Positions 1-8,156 of a stretch of DNA of 14,283 nucleotides are shown here, one piece after another. A program made the translations under genes and the position numbers. The stretch lies in assembly GCA_002401305.2 (NCBI GenBank), contig NVSO02000042.1, positions 1 to 14,283 of the forward strand, in the 5' to 3' direction. The notes below the pieces were generated by a model, which was not told the DNA's origin, did not search any database, and worked only from the letters and a program-made list of their open reading frames with translations. Positions within the stretch are counted from its first letter, which is position 1. Each line of letters starts with the position of its first letter. This stretch comes from Rhodobiaceae bacterium (GTDB lineage: Bacteria; Pseudomonadota; Alphaproteobacteria; Parvibaculales; Parvibaculaceae).

Positions 1-354
1 CAAAATGAGTTTGACGGGCTGAGCGGGATTGGTTTCTTCGACGGCGTTGCCCAAGCGACGCACAGCATCTGTACACAGCTTGCGGGGCTGGCCAAACATG
101 CCTTTGAAACTTAAGACGTGGCCTAAGCAGGAGATGATTGCATCGCAGTCTCTGACTTGCGCGATCATTTCCGCGTCGCTCAAATCCAATAAGCTTGCTT
201 CCTTGACGGAGAGATTGGGGTGCTCTGAAACGAAGGGGGATAGTTTTTCGCGGGAGCGGACGACAATCCGCACTTGGTGGCCCTTATTCAACAATTGCTC
301 CACTACCGGCTGGCCTGTCATGCCTGTCGCGCCCACTACGAGAATTTGTCCCAC
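1..354 (-). CDS. NAD(P)-binding SDR/NmrA-like oxidoreductase, 3' end beyond window
   Basis: This is the N-terminal 118 codons of a Rossmann-fold protein whose 3' end lies beyond the left edge. The glycine-rich dinucleotide loop GATGMTG follows a first beta strand (QILVVGATGMTG). An Arg-rich end of beta 2 (VRIVVRS) suggests NADPH preference, and CDAIISCLG fits beta 4 of the atypical SDR (NAD(P)H-binding, NmrA-like) group. The start is a GTG at 352-354 with AGGA about 7 nt upstream. An in-frame stop (TAG) four codons upstream rules out a longer protein. It lies 100 bp downstream of the broken TetR gene on the same strand, so it may have been co-transcribed with it. The substrate cannot be told; members include epimerases, quinone reductases and redox sensors without catalytic activity. 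Confidence 0.85.
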   Translation of the reverse strand, partial: MGQILVVGATGMTGQPVVEQLLNKGHQVRIVVRSREKLSPFVSEHPNLSVKEASLLDLSDAEMIAQVRDCDAIISCLGHVLSFKGMFGQPRKLCTDAVRRLGNAVEETNPAQPVKLIL

Positions 355-454
355 GTTCTTATCCTATGTTCAGCGATGTCCAATGGTTTGCCGTTAAGGC
401 TTCGCATGTTTGGGCGAGCAGTGCACGGATTATTGCGAGAGGCGTGGAGGTATT

Positions 455-1101
455 TTAGGCGGGCTCTACACGTAAAATTATATCAAGGCCATATTTGAAG
501 TGGGCGTCGGCGGGGAGTTTTGATTGAACAGCGGCGGCCTTTTTGAGGAGGGGGAAATCTGCTTCTGGCAGGGACAGTATTTCTGCAATGAGATTTTCAG
601 TGGGGCTGGTGCCATACCGCTCTGTTGCCTGGGCTTGCTCATCTCTTTTTTGGGCAAACTCAATCGTTAGGTTCACCACGTTGGAATAGAGCAGCCACGC
701 TTGTTTGATGGAAAAGTTGGCGTTGGTGAGCACGCTCAATGCCTTCTCATAACCTCATAATGTAAAATACCCGTGGGTCCAGCCGCCATCATGAAAGCGG
801 CACTGCCGGGGTGAAGCGCTAGCTGGTCATACATGGCGTGGGAAAGCTTCTTCATCCACGTGCGCCAGTTTTTGGTTCTGGGAGGCAGGGGGAGGTGTTG
901 GGTCATCGCATTGACAACGGCACCGCGCAGGGCCGCACTGGTCGGGAAGTAATAATAAAGTGCAGCGTCGCTCACGCGTAGTTTACGGGCTAATCGCAGC
1001 ATCGATAGATTTTTGAACGGGATTTCTAACGCCGTTTGGAGGATGCGGTCGCGTGACAGGGACGGGGGGCGGCCTACAGGATTGCGTGCGGTGGAACTCA
1101 T
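455..1101 (-). pseudogene. TetR/AcrR-family transcriptional regulator, frameshifted
   Basis: The first half, from ATG 1101, has a GRPP arm and a TetR helix-turn-helix (about residues 10-55, with LARKLRVSDAALYYYF as helices 2-4). It continues through the ligand domain to AAGPTGILHYEVM and then stops at a TGA near 736. The next frame carries the expected rest: EKALSVLTNANFSIKQAW, then a helix ending at the TAA at 455-457. The frames join if one G is restored between 747 and 748 (ATG-AG read as ATG-GAG). That gives 215 residues, a normal TetR length. ATG 1101 is preferred over upstream in-frame starts because AAGGA lies about 7 nt before it. The gene is divergent from the hydrolase-cupin pair and is its likely regulator. 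The lesion could be a true null mutation or a sequencing error. The effector is unknown. Confidence 0.88.
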
Positions 1102-1125
1102 TCTAATTCCTTCGAATATTTTAGA
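1102..1125. promoter_or_regulatory. Candidate TetR operator, 24-bp interrupted palindrome
   Basis: The arms TCTAA (1102-1106) and TTAGA (1121-1125) are exact inverted copies, and a central TTCGAA (1111-1116) shares the same symmetry centre. Eight of the twelve half-site positions pair. The site abuts the regulator's start codon in the 98-bp divergent intergenic region. Autoregulation from such a site is common for TetR proteins; binding here is inferred. Confidence 0.4.
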
Positions 1126-1199
1126 CCCCTCAAAAATAATTGACCTTGCCGTTAGATTCAACCATTTTTAGCGTTCAATCATACTGGGACGTCTAGAAT

Positions 1200-3152
1200 A
1201 TGAAAAACCTCCTCCTCCGCCCTGTTGCGCTTCTTGTTGTCGTTAACGTTCTTTTTTTGGCAAATGATGCTGTGCGTTCGCCTGTCTTTGCAGATGAATG
1301 TTCCCCGCAGAGATTAGTCTGTGATCAGCTGGTTGCCAAATATGACGGAATTTACCGTTCATCTCGATATGTGAATCTTCCCAATGGCGCCCGCATTGCG
1401 GTGGATGTTTTGCGACCAACCTCAGACGATGTGGTCGTCGAAAAACCCATGCCCGTTCTCTTTGTGCATGCGATCTATAATCGAGCGATCCGTCTGGTTC
1501 ACGAATATGAGGTGCAAGAGTCTACCCTCATTTCTATGAATTTCTGGCAACGATGGATGGTTTGGGCCTTTTCCCTTTCTAATGGTGGGGAAATGGTCGT
1601 TGATCAGGCCCAAATGATCCCGTGGATTGGGGAGCTTGTTCAGCAGGGGTATGTGGTTGTTGCCGCGGATGCGTCTGGCACGGGTGCTTCTTTTGGCCAA
1701 AGCTTACAATCTGCTGAGGACTACCGTGATGAATCTAGTTTGTTGATGGATTGGATTGTGGCCCAGCCTTGGTCGGATGGGACCATCGGGGTGTTTGGCC
1801 AATCCTTTCATGCGCTCACGGCTTATGCGGCCATGTCCAGTCAGCATCCGGCGTTGAAGGCTGCCTTTGTGTCATCCCCCCCTCTCGATGCTTACCGCTC
1901 TATTGGGTTTCCCGGTGGAGTTGGTAACATCGGGTTTGGGAATAGCTATATGAAAATTGCTGGTGATTTAGACCTCTTGGCAACGCCTGTAGAGGGCGAT
2001 GTCAATGGTGTGCTTTTCAAGCAAGCGATGAGTGAGCGTGAGGGACACCGTTTCTCGGATTTGGTGACAGATGTCATTTCTTCTACCCCCTTTCAGGATG
2101 GTGTGAGTGATAGGTTCCAGATCGGATGGGATAATCTTTCGGGCCTTCCTTCGTTTGACGTGGTGCATACTTCTGGCATTCCGGTTTTTAATGTTGGTGG
2201 GTTCCGCGACATGTTTACGAAGGATACAATTTTTTGGCATGAAAACCTTCAAGGGCCTAAGAAACTAGTCATGCGTCCGTGGCATCACCGAGTTTTAAAC
2301 TCGAGCTTGAATGATTTTGATCCCGCTCCTCATGCGCATGCTTGGTTCGATAAATGGTTGAAGAATGAAGATGGTTTAGGCGACGACACGGCTGATGTTA
2401 CGTATTTTTCCTTGGCAGGAATTTCTGGAGAGGAAGCGCAGGGCAAATGGTGTCAGGCAGAACAATGGCCTCCGCGTCATGCTGCTAACCTCCCCTTCGT
2501 GCTCTCCTCAACCAATATGTTGTTGTCAGATTCTTCGATCGATACGGGTGAGGCGCAGCGCGTGTTGACGGTTACTTCTGAGGGCGCGATGACAAGTGGG
2601 GTGGATAGTCGTTGGAATGGGGTGCTGACAGCTGCGGGCTATGAAGACTTCAAAAGCCGTGCGCCCGGCGGGCAGAGTTTTACCAGTTTGCCCTTCACGA
2701 AAGACCTTGAAATTGTGGGCTATCCTCTTTTGTCCTTCTCTGCACGGTTTCCCGAAGGAGAAGCGCCGGTCCATGTGGTGTTGGAAAAATTAAGCGCCAC
2801 TGGGGAACGTCTCTATTTGAGTGAAGGTGTGATGCGGCCCGCTCAAGTGACAGCTGGAGAAGTCGTTTATGCTCACTCTGGTGCGCTTGTTTTTGACCAC
2901 CGGGCTGCTTCAAGTCAGCCGGTCGATACTCGCACAGTGAAGCGCTACGAGCTGGACCTGTTGCCGTTGGCGGCTCACATAAAGGCAGGTGAAAAAATAC
3001 GCCTCAATGTTTGGTCAGCAGATAGAGACAATTATGCGCCGCTTCGTGCTGGCGGCCCGCAAGAGTTTGATCTTATTTTTGAGGGCGCGCATCAGCCCAC
3101 CTTTACGCTTTCGTATGCAGAATGCATTTCGCCGGCCCGGAATGGGCATTGA
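1200..3152 (+). CDS. Secreted CocE/NonD-family (S15, X-Pro dipeptidyl-peptidase-like) serine hydrolase
   Basis: This 650-residue alpha/beta hydrolase is predicted to act outside the cytoplasm. Residues 1-31 form a signal peptide (positive n-region, Leu/Val core, VFA before Asp32). The S15/CocE layout follows: a nucleophile elbow GVFGQSF with Ser202, an acid in GGFRDMF (Asp337), a His in RPWHH (His363 by the family PWxH pattern), then a C-terminal beta-sandwich (about 420-645) like the PepX C domain. The family cleaves esters and amides, including cocaine, glutaryl-ACA and X-Pro peptides. The substrate here cannot be read off. The usual DxRGtG strand appears as DASGTGASFG, so the Arg is replaced. 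Cys34 and Cys41 could form a disulfide after export. The cupin gene follows after 13 bp, probably in one transcript. The ribosome-binding site before ATG 1200 is weak. Confidence 0.88.
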   Translation: MKNLLLRPVALLVVVNVLFLANDAVRSPVFADECSPQRLVCDQLVAKYDGIYRSSRYVNLPNGARIAVDVLRPTSDDVVVEKPMPVLFVHAIYNRAIRLVHEYEVQESTLISMNFWQRWMVWAFSLSNGGEMVVDQAQMIPWIGELVQQGYVVVAADASGTGASFGQSLQSAEDYRDESSLLMDWIVAQPWSDGTIGVFGQSFHALTAYAAMSSQHPALKAAFVSSPPLDAYRSIGFPGGVGNIGFGNSYMKIAGDLDLLATPVEGDVNGVLFKQAMSEREGHRFSDLVTDVISSTPFQDGVSDRFQIGWDNLSGLPSFDVVHTSGIPVFNVGGFRDMFTKDTIFWHENLQGPKKLVMRPWHHRVLNSSLNDFDPAPHAHAWFDKWLKNEDGLGDDTADVTYFSLAGISGEEAQGKWCQAEQWPPRHAANLPFVLSSTNMLLSDSSIDTGEAQRVLTVTSEGAMTSGVDSRWNGVLTAAGYEDFKSRAPGGQSFTSLPFTKDLEIVGYPLLSFSARFPEGEAPVHVVLEKLSATGERLYLSEGVMRPAQVTAGEVVYAHSGALVFDHRAASSQPVDTRTVKRYELDLLPLAAHIKAGEKIRLNVWSADRDNYAPLRAGGPQEFDLIFEGAHQPTFTLSYAECISPARNGH

Positions 3153-3165
3153 AGGAAACTAAGTT

Positions 3166-3552
3166 GTGACCAAATTACGAGAGACTATTTCTGTTTCAAT
3201 GACGAAGATTCTGTCGTTCTTTACGCGCGACCGAGATGAGTTGATGAAGCAACCGATGTTCACGCCGTTTAAGGTGATCGACGGTGTTTTTGTTGGTGGC
3301 ATTGTGATGGTAAAAGACACTGATTGGGAGATGCACCCGAGCGGCGATGAGACGCTGACACTTCTTTCGGGGCGGATTGATATTGTTTTCCTTGAGGGGG
3401 GGCGAGAGGTCACGTCGTCGTTACATCCCAGTCAATCATGCATTGTGCCAAAGGGCGTTTGGCATAGGCAAGTGGTGCTGGCGGAGAGTAAATTGATTTT
3501 CCAAACTTATGGCACGGATACGCAGCATCGAAAGTATCAACCGCAGGCTTAG
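3166..3552 (+). CDS. Small single-domain cupin protein
   Basis: This 128-residue protein has one cupin barrel. Motif 1 is seen as WEMHPSGDETLTLLSG and motif 2 as CIVPKGVWH, so the expected His, Glu and second His ligands for a bound metal are largely present. The usual HxH is reduced to one His, as in many small cupins of the W-E-x-H-P-x-G-D-E type. It starts at a GTG 13 bp after the hydrolase stop, with AAGGAA about 9 nt upstream, so it is probably translated from the hydrolase transcript. No signal peptide is seen, so it is likely cytoplasmic. Small cupins can be dioxygenases, isomerases or ligand-binding proteins; which applies here is open. Its 3' end faces the siderophore reductase gene, with only 19 bp between the two stops. 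Confidence 0.85.
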   Translation: MTKLRETISVSMTKILSFFTRDRDELMKQPMFTPFKVIDGVFVGGIVMVKDTDWEMHPSGDETLTLLSGRIDIVFLEGGREVTSSLHPSQSCIVPKGVWHRQVVLAESKLIFQTYGTDTQHRKYQPQA

Positions 3553-3571
3553 AGGTATGGACGCTCCTTTG

Positions 3572-4609
3572 TTATGTCGCCGTCCAATAGGCAACGGAGA
3601 GTTGTTGTTTCTTGTCCAAGAAGGATTTGAAATGTTTGCGCATTGTTTGGGCTTGAAAAAATTCGCCCGCGAACCACCCGTAAGCGGGTGTGTTGTCGGG
3701 GGGTGATATCGCGCACAAGCGGTCCAGCAAGGCGTTTTTGGGCGCGGAGTCCTTATCAACCCATTCTAGTTTCACATTTTCGGGATGATTGATAGATACG
3801 CGGCTCTCAAGCCCGGCGGTCTCAATCACCACATGACCCGCGGCGTCGGTTGGTAGGTTTTCTAAAATACGGGCAAGTGCGGGGAGTGCTGTTTCATCTC
3901 CGCCCATGAGTAACCATTTGTCTGAGGGGGGAAAATATCCGCCCCCGGGCCCTGTGACTAATACTTCATCATCAGGCTGAACATTTTTGATCCAATCGAT
4001 CGCTTCGCCCGTTGGGTGGGTGATGAGATCAAAGGTGAGGTGGGTGGTGCTGATATAACGGATCGTGAAAACTCTGTTGGAGAGCTCGTCTTCTCCACGG
4101 GCCCACTTGGTGGTGCCATCGTCTTGAATGCTCGGCCATATCGGCGCGCGAACCCGGTTTTTAGGCGAGAAGAGGCGGAAGTGCAGCCCTTCTGTTGTGA
4201 GGAACGCCAAGTCCTCGCCTGCCAAAGTAATACGGATGCAGGTTGGGGTGATTTGTTCTTGTTGCACAAAGCACATGACGCGCGCATTTGGCGGCAGCGA
4301 TGTGCTGATTTGGTGGCCGTGCCAGACGATCTTGAGGGGTTCGCTTGATAGCTCTTCAAGATGGCGGGCGGCGAATTGTTGTAAGATCCACTGGTTGGCT
4401 TCGGTCTGGGTTTCGAGGTGCACCGACACAGTGTTGTTGGTCTTCTTCAACCGCAGGATGCCATATTCAGTGTCATAGGTGATGCAATTCTCTTCCCGAC
4501 TGGTCGGCAGGAACTCATGCTCCTTCAAATGCGTGACCAGTTTTTCAACGACTGTATGGGCGTCGGAAAGGATCACCTCTGTATGAACTTTGAAGGGAGC
4601 AACAGTCAT
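3572..4609 (-). CDS. Siderophore-interacting protein: DUF2218 domain fused to ferric-siderophore reductase
   Basis: This 345-residue cytoplasmic flavoprotein probably reduces imported Fe(III)-siderophore with NAD(P)H to release Fe(II). Residues 1 to about 95 form a DUF2218-like domain. After that comes a SIP/ViuB-type reductase: an FAD-binding barrel (about 105-220) with the flavin motif RVFTIR at 179-184, then the NAD(P)H domain with GDETALPA at 237-244 and WFAGE at 312-316. It ends in AYWTAT, where the family usually has a YW-R-G end. The Tyr of the usual RxYTxR motif is Phe here. AGGA lies 7 nt before ATG 4609. It is the last gene of the uptake locus, 57 bp after the receptor stop and separated from it by a strong hairpin. 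Family assignment is confident; the specific siderophore is unknown. Confidence 0.93.
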   Translation of the reverse strand: MTVAPFKVHTEVILSDAHTVVEKLVTHLKEHEFLPTSREENCITYDTEYGILRLKKTNNTVSVHLETQTEANQWILQQFAARHLEELSSEPLKIVWHGHQISTSLPPNARVMCFVQQEQITPTCIRITLAGEDLAFLTTEGLHFRLFSPKNRVRAPIWPSIQDDGTTKWARGEDELSNRVFTIRYISTTHLTFDLITHPTGEAIDWIKNVQPDDEVLVTGPGGGYFPPSDKWLLMGGDETALPALARILENLPTDAAGHVVIETAGLESRVSINHPENVKLEWVDKDSAPKNALLDRLCAISPPDNTPAYGWFAGEFFQAQTMRKHFKSFLDKKQQLSVAYWTAT

Positions 4610-4626
4610 TGGTTTGTCCTCATTGT

Positions 4627-4658
4627 GGGGAGCCCGTGCGATGCCGCACCAGCTCCCC
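4627..4658 (-). promoter_or_regulatory. Intercistronic hairpin between receptor and reductase genes
   Basis: GGGGAGC (4627-4633) and GCTCCCC (4652-4658) form a perfect 7-bp GC-rich outer stem. GTGCG (4636-4640) and CGCAC (4645-4649) form an inner 5-bp stem with a 4-nt loop, joined by a 2x2 internal loop. It begins 8 nt after the receptor stop codon and ends just before the reductase ribosome-binding site. No T-tract follows on the minus strand, so an intrinsic terminator is unlikely. A role in mRNA stability or partial attenuation is inferred. Confidence 0.65.
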
Positions 4659-4666
4659 TATTTCGT

Positions 4667-6811
4667 TTAGTATGTGATGGAATAGCCTACCCAAAGACTG
4701 CGGCCGTAGTCGCTGACTGGGAAGCCCCGCACAGCACTTGCGGTTGGATTGAGCTGGGAACGATTTAGCAGATTATTGACGCCTGCTGTGACCGTGCCCC
4801 CTGCCAGCTCATAAGAAGCTTGCATGTTTAGCGTGAAGGTTTTTTTGACATCAGAGCCGCTTACTTTGTTGCGTTGGCCTGTGTAAACCACGTCGCCGCC
4901 CAGCTTCAGGCCGAAGTCGAATTGATAGTCGGCAAAGACGGTTGCGGTGAGCGGTGCGATGATGCGGTTGTTTGGCAACCAGTCATCAATGTTGCCGTCG
5001 TCATTGCTGTCGTAGCGGCCTTCGGTATAGCTGAGAACCGTCCCGATTTGGAGGGCGGTAGAGACGTCGTAGTCGGCATTGATTTCAGCACCCCAAATTT
5101 GTTCTTTTTGCTGGCTGACCTCATTGCTTGCCGGGTCAAAGGTTGTGCCTTCTTCGGAGGTTGAGAGGAAGACCGCACCGGACAGGGCGAGGTTGCCTTC
5201 TGAAAAACGCGCCCCAATTTCATAGCTATCCACGATCTGGGCTTTTGGCGCGATGTTGGCGTAGGAAATTGGGGTGGTATCAAATGGGTTGGTGTTCATG
5301 GCCCGACGGGTAAAGCCGCCAACGTCTGGAATCGAGAACCCTTGGCTGAATTTTGCGAAGAGGTCGATGGTGTCGGTTGGGTGGTAGACACCGCCGATGT
5401 TGAAGACCGTTGCTGCGTAGTCCACTTCAGTGCCGATTACATCAACGCCAGGCAATACATAGCCCGCAAAGACATAAACTGCAGGGCGGGTGAAGTCACT
5501 TACCTCAAGGAAAAACTTCTCGTAGCGAACACCCGCGCTTAGATCAAATTGGGTGCCTAGGGGTACTTGTGCTTGGACAAAGAAAGCGATGCTGTCTTGT
5601 TCCATCGGCGCGATGAGATCCCGACCATCCAGCATTTTTTGCTCGACATTGTCGTGGCCATAATCTGAACCGTAGGTAAGCGTCGCGCCGTCGACAAGTG
5701 AGCTGAGGTCAGAGTTGAGTGTCACCCGCACGCCGTATTGTTCGGTAAAGAGGGTGGACTGACCGGCAGGGTCTACAGGATCAAGTGGATTGCCTGAGTA
5801 ATAGACCAGCGAGTTGGCCGCAGAAACAGGGGCATCGGCTGCGCGTCGTTCGCTTTCGCTGTAGTAAGGCGTGACTTCGATATTGGCAAAATCAAACGAG
5901 GTGTTTGTGTAGGCTAGTGAAATGGTTTTGGTGTCGTCGTATACGCTTTTACCCGCGTATGTGGAGGCAAGGTCGACGCTGACGGGGGCGGTCGTGTAGT
6001 CCGTGTAATGTTTTGGCTCTTGCTCTAAGCGGTAGAGGCTGGCGTTCAGCTCAAAGTCGTGGGCCCCTTGTGCGTAGTCTGCGGTGAGGTTGAGGGAGTA
6101 GCGATCGAGGTTGTCGCCGCCGCCTTGGCCCAGCATTGGGTCGCTTGAACTTAGGTTGCCTTTGGCGTCAAAGCGATCGCCCAAAAGGGTGTAACCCGCC
6201 CCCAAGCGAATGCCGAAATCATCGCTGCGGTGAGAAACGCTGACCGCAATGTCGGTGCTCAGGCTGTCGCCGATATTTGCATCTTGCGCGGTCAAGCGAA
6301 TGTCGCCCGTCACGTGTGTGCCTTTTGCGCCAGCGCCTTTGGTCACAATGTTGATCAAGCCGCCGGTGGCGCCGTTCCCGAAGAGGGCGTTGGAGCCTTT
6401 GATCACTTCCACTGATTCAATAGAGAATGGATCGATGAGGGCTAGGTCGCGACTGAAGCCGCGCAGTTCGCTGGAACGGGGTACGCCGTTGACGAGAATT
6501 TGAACGCTACGCCCGCGCATGTCTTGGCTGGCGCCAGAGATGGTGCCATTGCTTGGGGAAAAGCCTGCGATGTAACGACCTAGGATGTCACTGAGGCTGA
6601 TACCGGAGGCCAACCGCTTTTTTATTTCCTCGCCAGAAATGACTTCCACAGTGCCGGGGGTGGCTGAGACATCTGTGTCTGAGCGGGAGGCGGAAATGTG
6701 GATGGGGTCAAGCTTTATAACTTCAGGGGCGTCTGCCGCCATGGTGGGTTGGCTTGCAAGGGCGACTGCCGCTGCGAGGAGCGAGGCCTGAGCTAAGAGT
6801 ACTCTATTCAT
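4667..6811 (-). CDS. TonB-dependent outer-membrane siderophore receptor
   Basis: This 714-residue outer-membrane protein is an energy-dependent receptor, most likely for a ferric siderophore. It has a signal peptide (1-25, cleavage after TMA), a TonB-box-like DPIHISA (35-41), a plug domain (about 45-165) with QDMRGRSVQILVNGVP and FGNGATGGLINIVTK, and then a beta-barrel that ends in the aromatic signature GYSITY. The length is normal for the family. AAGGA lies 7 nt before ATG 6811. An acidic loop at 601-612 (Asp-Ser-Asn-Asp-Asp-Gly...) looks like a partial EF-hand. Placement between an MFS permease (37 bp upstream) and a SIP reductase supports siderophore rather than vitamin or sugar transport. 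The ligand cannot be predicted from sequence alone. Confidence 0.96.
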   Translation of the reverse strand: MNRVLLAQASLLAAAVALASQPTMAADAPEVIKLDPIHISASRSDTDVSATPGTVEVISGEEIKKRLASGISLSDILGRYIAGFSPSNGTISGASQDMRGRSVQILVNGVPRSSELRGFSRDLALIDPFSIESVEVIKGSNALFGNGATGGLINIVTKGAGAKGTHVTGDIRLTAQDANIGDSLSTDIAVSVSHRSDDFGIRLGAGYTLLGDRFDAKGNLSSSDPMLGQGGGDNLDRYSLNLTADYAQGAHDFELNASLYRLEQEPKHYTDYTTAPVSVDLASTYAGKSVYDDTKTISLAYTNTSFDFANIEVTPYYSESERRAADAPVSAANSLVYYSGNPLDPVDPAGQSTLFTEQYGVRVTLNSDLSSLVDGATLTYGSDYGHDNVEQKMLDGRDLIAPMEQDSIAFFVQAQVPLGTQFDLSAGVRYEKFFLEVSDFTRPAVYVFAGYVLPGVDVIGTEVDYAATVFNIGGVYHPTDTIDLFAKFSQGFSIPDVGGFTRRAMNTNPFDTTPISYANIAPKAQIVDSYEIGARFSEGNLALSGAVFLSTSEEGTTFDPASNEVSQQKEQIWGAEINADYDVSTALQIGTVLSYTEGRYDSNDDGNIDDWLPNNRIIAPLTATVFADYQFDFGLKLGGDVVYTGQRNKVSGSDVKKTFTLNMQASYELAGGTVTAGVNNLLNRSQLNPTASAVRGFPVSDYGRSLWVGYSITY

Positions 6812-6848
6812 ACTGTGTCCTTTGGGAACTTCAAAAAAGAAAGTCAGT

Positions 6849-8099
6849 TTAATCAGCTAGCTGACTATTTAAGGGTAAGGGAGCCTTCCCCATGTCAAGC
6901 ACCCGACGCCCTAGGCGCATGGCCAAGAACCCCGTGACGATTGAGAGGACGGTCGCGAGTGAGAAAAGGGAGATGTAGCCATAATGCTGACCAAACCAAC
7001 CTGCGAAAAGCGAGCCGAACATGTACATCGACAAGTTGGCGCTGGAGAGGATGGTGAAGTCTGTTCCGGCTTGATTGAGGGAGGCGACCCTCATGAAGGC
7101 TGTGTAGAGACCGACAATTTCCATGTAACGGCTAAATGTGTTCAGCATGCTTAGGCCGATGAGGAGCTCTAGGGGTAAGTCTTGGTACGCGGCTAAGATG
7201 TAGCCTGCGAAACAAAGCGTGCGGAGGGTGATGATGGCCCACAGAAATGTACCCAGTCCCAAACGCAGAATGAACATCATGCCAAGTGCGGAGCCTGCAA
7301 GGCCGACAACAGCTGCACCCCCTCCAGAAATGACCCCGATTTGGGTGAGGGAAAAACCAAGGTCGACGAGGAAGGCTTGTTCAACCGCCTTGATGAGGCC
7401 TTCGGGCACGCGGAAAAGAAGCGCAAACCCCAAAATGGCAACGGTTTCTTTGCGGGCAAAAAAGGCTCTCAAGGAGGGCTTGGGTGCTGCCTGCTTGGAG
7501 GTTGTTTGGCGACGCCCGACATTTTCGTTGATGAAGAGAATGGGCAAGATGGCGAGTGCTGACAGCACGCCTGCCGACAGCACGGCAAACTCCCAGCTGG
7601 TGAAATCGTAGATGAAAAGGGTGAGCGACCCGCCAATCAATACTCCTGCGGCAATGGCGCCGCCTTGAATGGCGTTGCCGATGGGCTGCTGCTCCGGGGT
7701 GAGGTGCTCCACCGCATAGCCATCGGTTGCAATGTCTTGGGTTGCCGCGGCAAATGACATCAGCAAAAGGAGGGGGAAGAAATATTCAACCTGCTCGAGA
7801 GGATCAAATTGGGAGAGCGCTACAACCGTTGCGAATACGACAAGTTGGGTGGTGACGATCCAGCCTTTGCGGCCGCTCAAGAGCGGCGGTTGATACTTGT
7901 CGAGAAGGGGGGCCCAGAGGAATTTGAACACCCAAGGAGCCATGATGACGCCAAAAGCCCCGATGAGTTGGAGATCAACGCCCCGTGATCGCAAAATGGG
8001 CGGGAAAGCTGCCGCGACCAGATAAAGGGGGATGGCTTGGCCGACATATAGGCCAAGGAGAGTGGCCCAGACACTCTTTGGCAGTTTGGTTTTGTTCAC
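6849..8099 (-). CDS. MFS permease of AmpG/RhtX-FptX type, putative siderophore importer
   Basis: This is a hydrophobic protein of about 416 residues with roughly 12 membrane helices and MFS features. The first helix has LYVGQAIPLYLVAAAFPPILRSRG, a family pattern of the AmpG group, and loop/helix 4-5 contains AATQDIATDGYAVE. AmpG-group proteins include the peptide-sugar permease AmpG and the siderophore importers RhtX and FptX. Its place directly upstream of a siderophore receptor and a ferric-siderophore reductase favours siderophore import across the inner membrane (inference). The start chosen is the GTG at 8097-8099, with GAGGGG about 5 nt upstream. An upstream in-frame GTG at 8115-8117 would add six residues and has no good ribosome-binding site. 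No ABC transporter or periplasmic binding protein is present in the window. Confidence 0.9.
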   Translation of the reverse strand: MNKTKLPKSVWATLLGLYVGQAIPLYLVAAAFPPILRSRGVDLQLIGAFGVIMAPWVFKFLWAPLLDKYQPPLLSGRKGWIVTTQLVVFATVVALSQFDPLEQVEYFFPLLLLMSFAAATQDIATDGYAVEHLTPEQQPIGNAIQGGAIAAGVLIGGSLTLFIYDFTSWEFAVLSAGVLSALAILPILFINENVGRRQTTSKQAAPKPSLRAFFARKETVAILGFALLFRVPEGLIKAVEQAFLVDLGFSLTQIGVISGGGAAVVGLAGSALGMMFILRLGLGTFLWAIITLRTLCFAGYILAAYQDLPLELLIGLSMLNTFSRYMEIVGLYTAFMRVASLNQAGTDFTILSSANLSMYMFGSLFAGWFGQHYGYISLFSLATVLSIVTGFLAMRLGRRVLDMGKAPLPLNSQLAD

Positions 8100-8156
8100 G
8101 CGGCCCCCTCGCGTCACGGCTGCTCTTTAGGCCGTTGGTTCACTTGCGTCACTTAG

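Noticed and set aside
29..397. Plus-strand open frame of about 120 codons
   Set aside because: It is antisense to the clearly coding oxidoreductase gene and shows no family features.
736..760. Programmed ribosomal frameshift in the TetR gene
   Set aside because: No slippery heptamer or stimulatory structure is seen, and TetR regulators are not known for it. A one-base loss is simpler.
1126..1199. Promoter for the hydrolase gene with TTGACC at 1140-1145
   Set aside because: The -35-like box is good, but no acceptable -10 occurs 16-18 bp downstream, so I do not annotate a promoter.
3553..3571. Bidirectional terminator between the cupin and reductase stops
   Set aside because: Only 19 bp lie between the stops, and no convincing GC-rich stem with a T-run was found.
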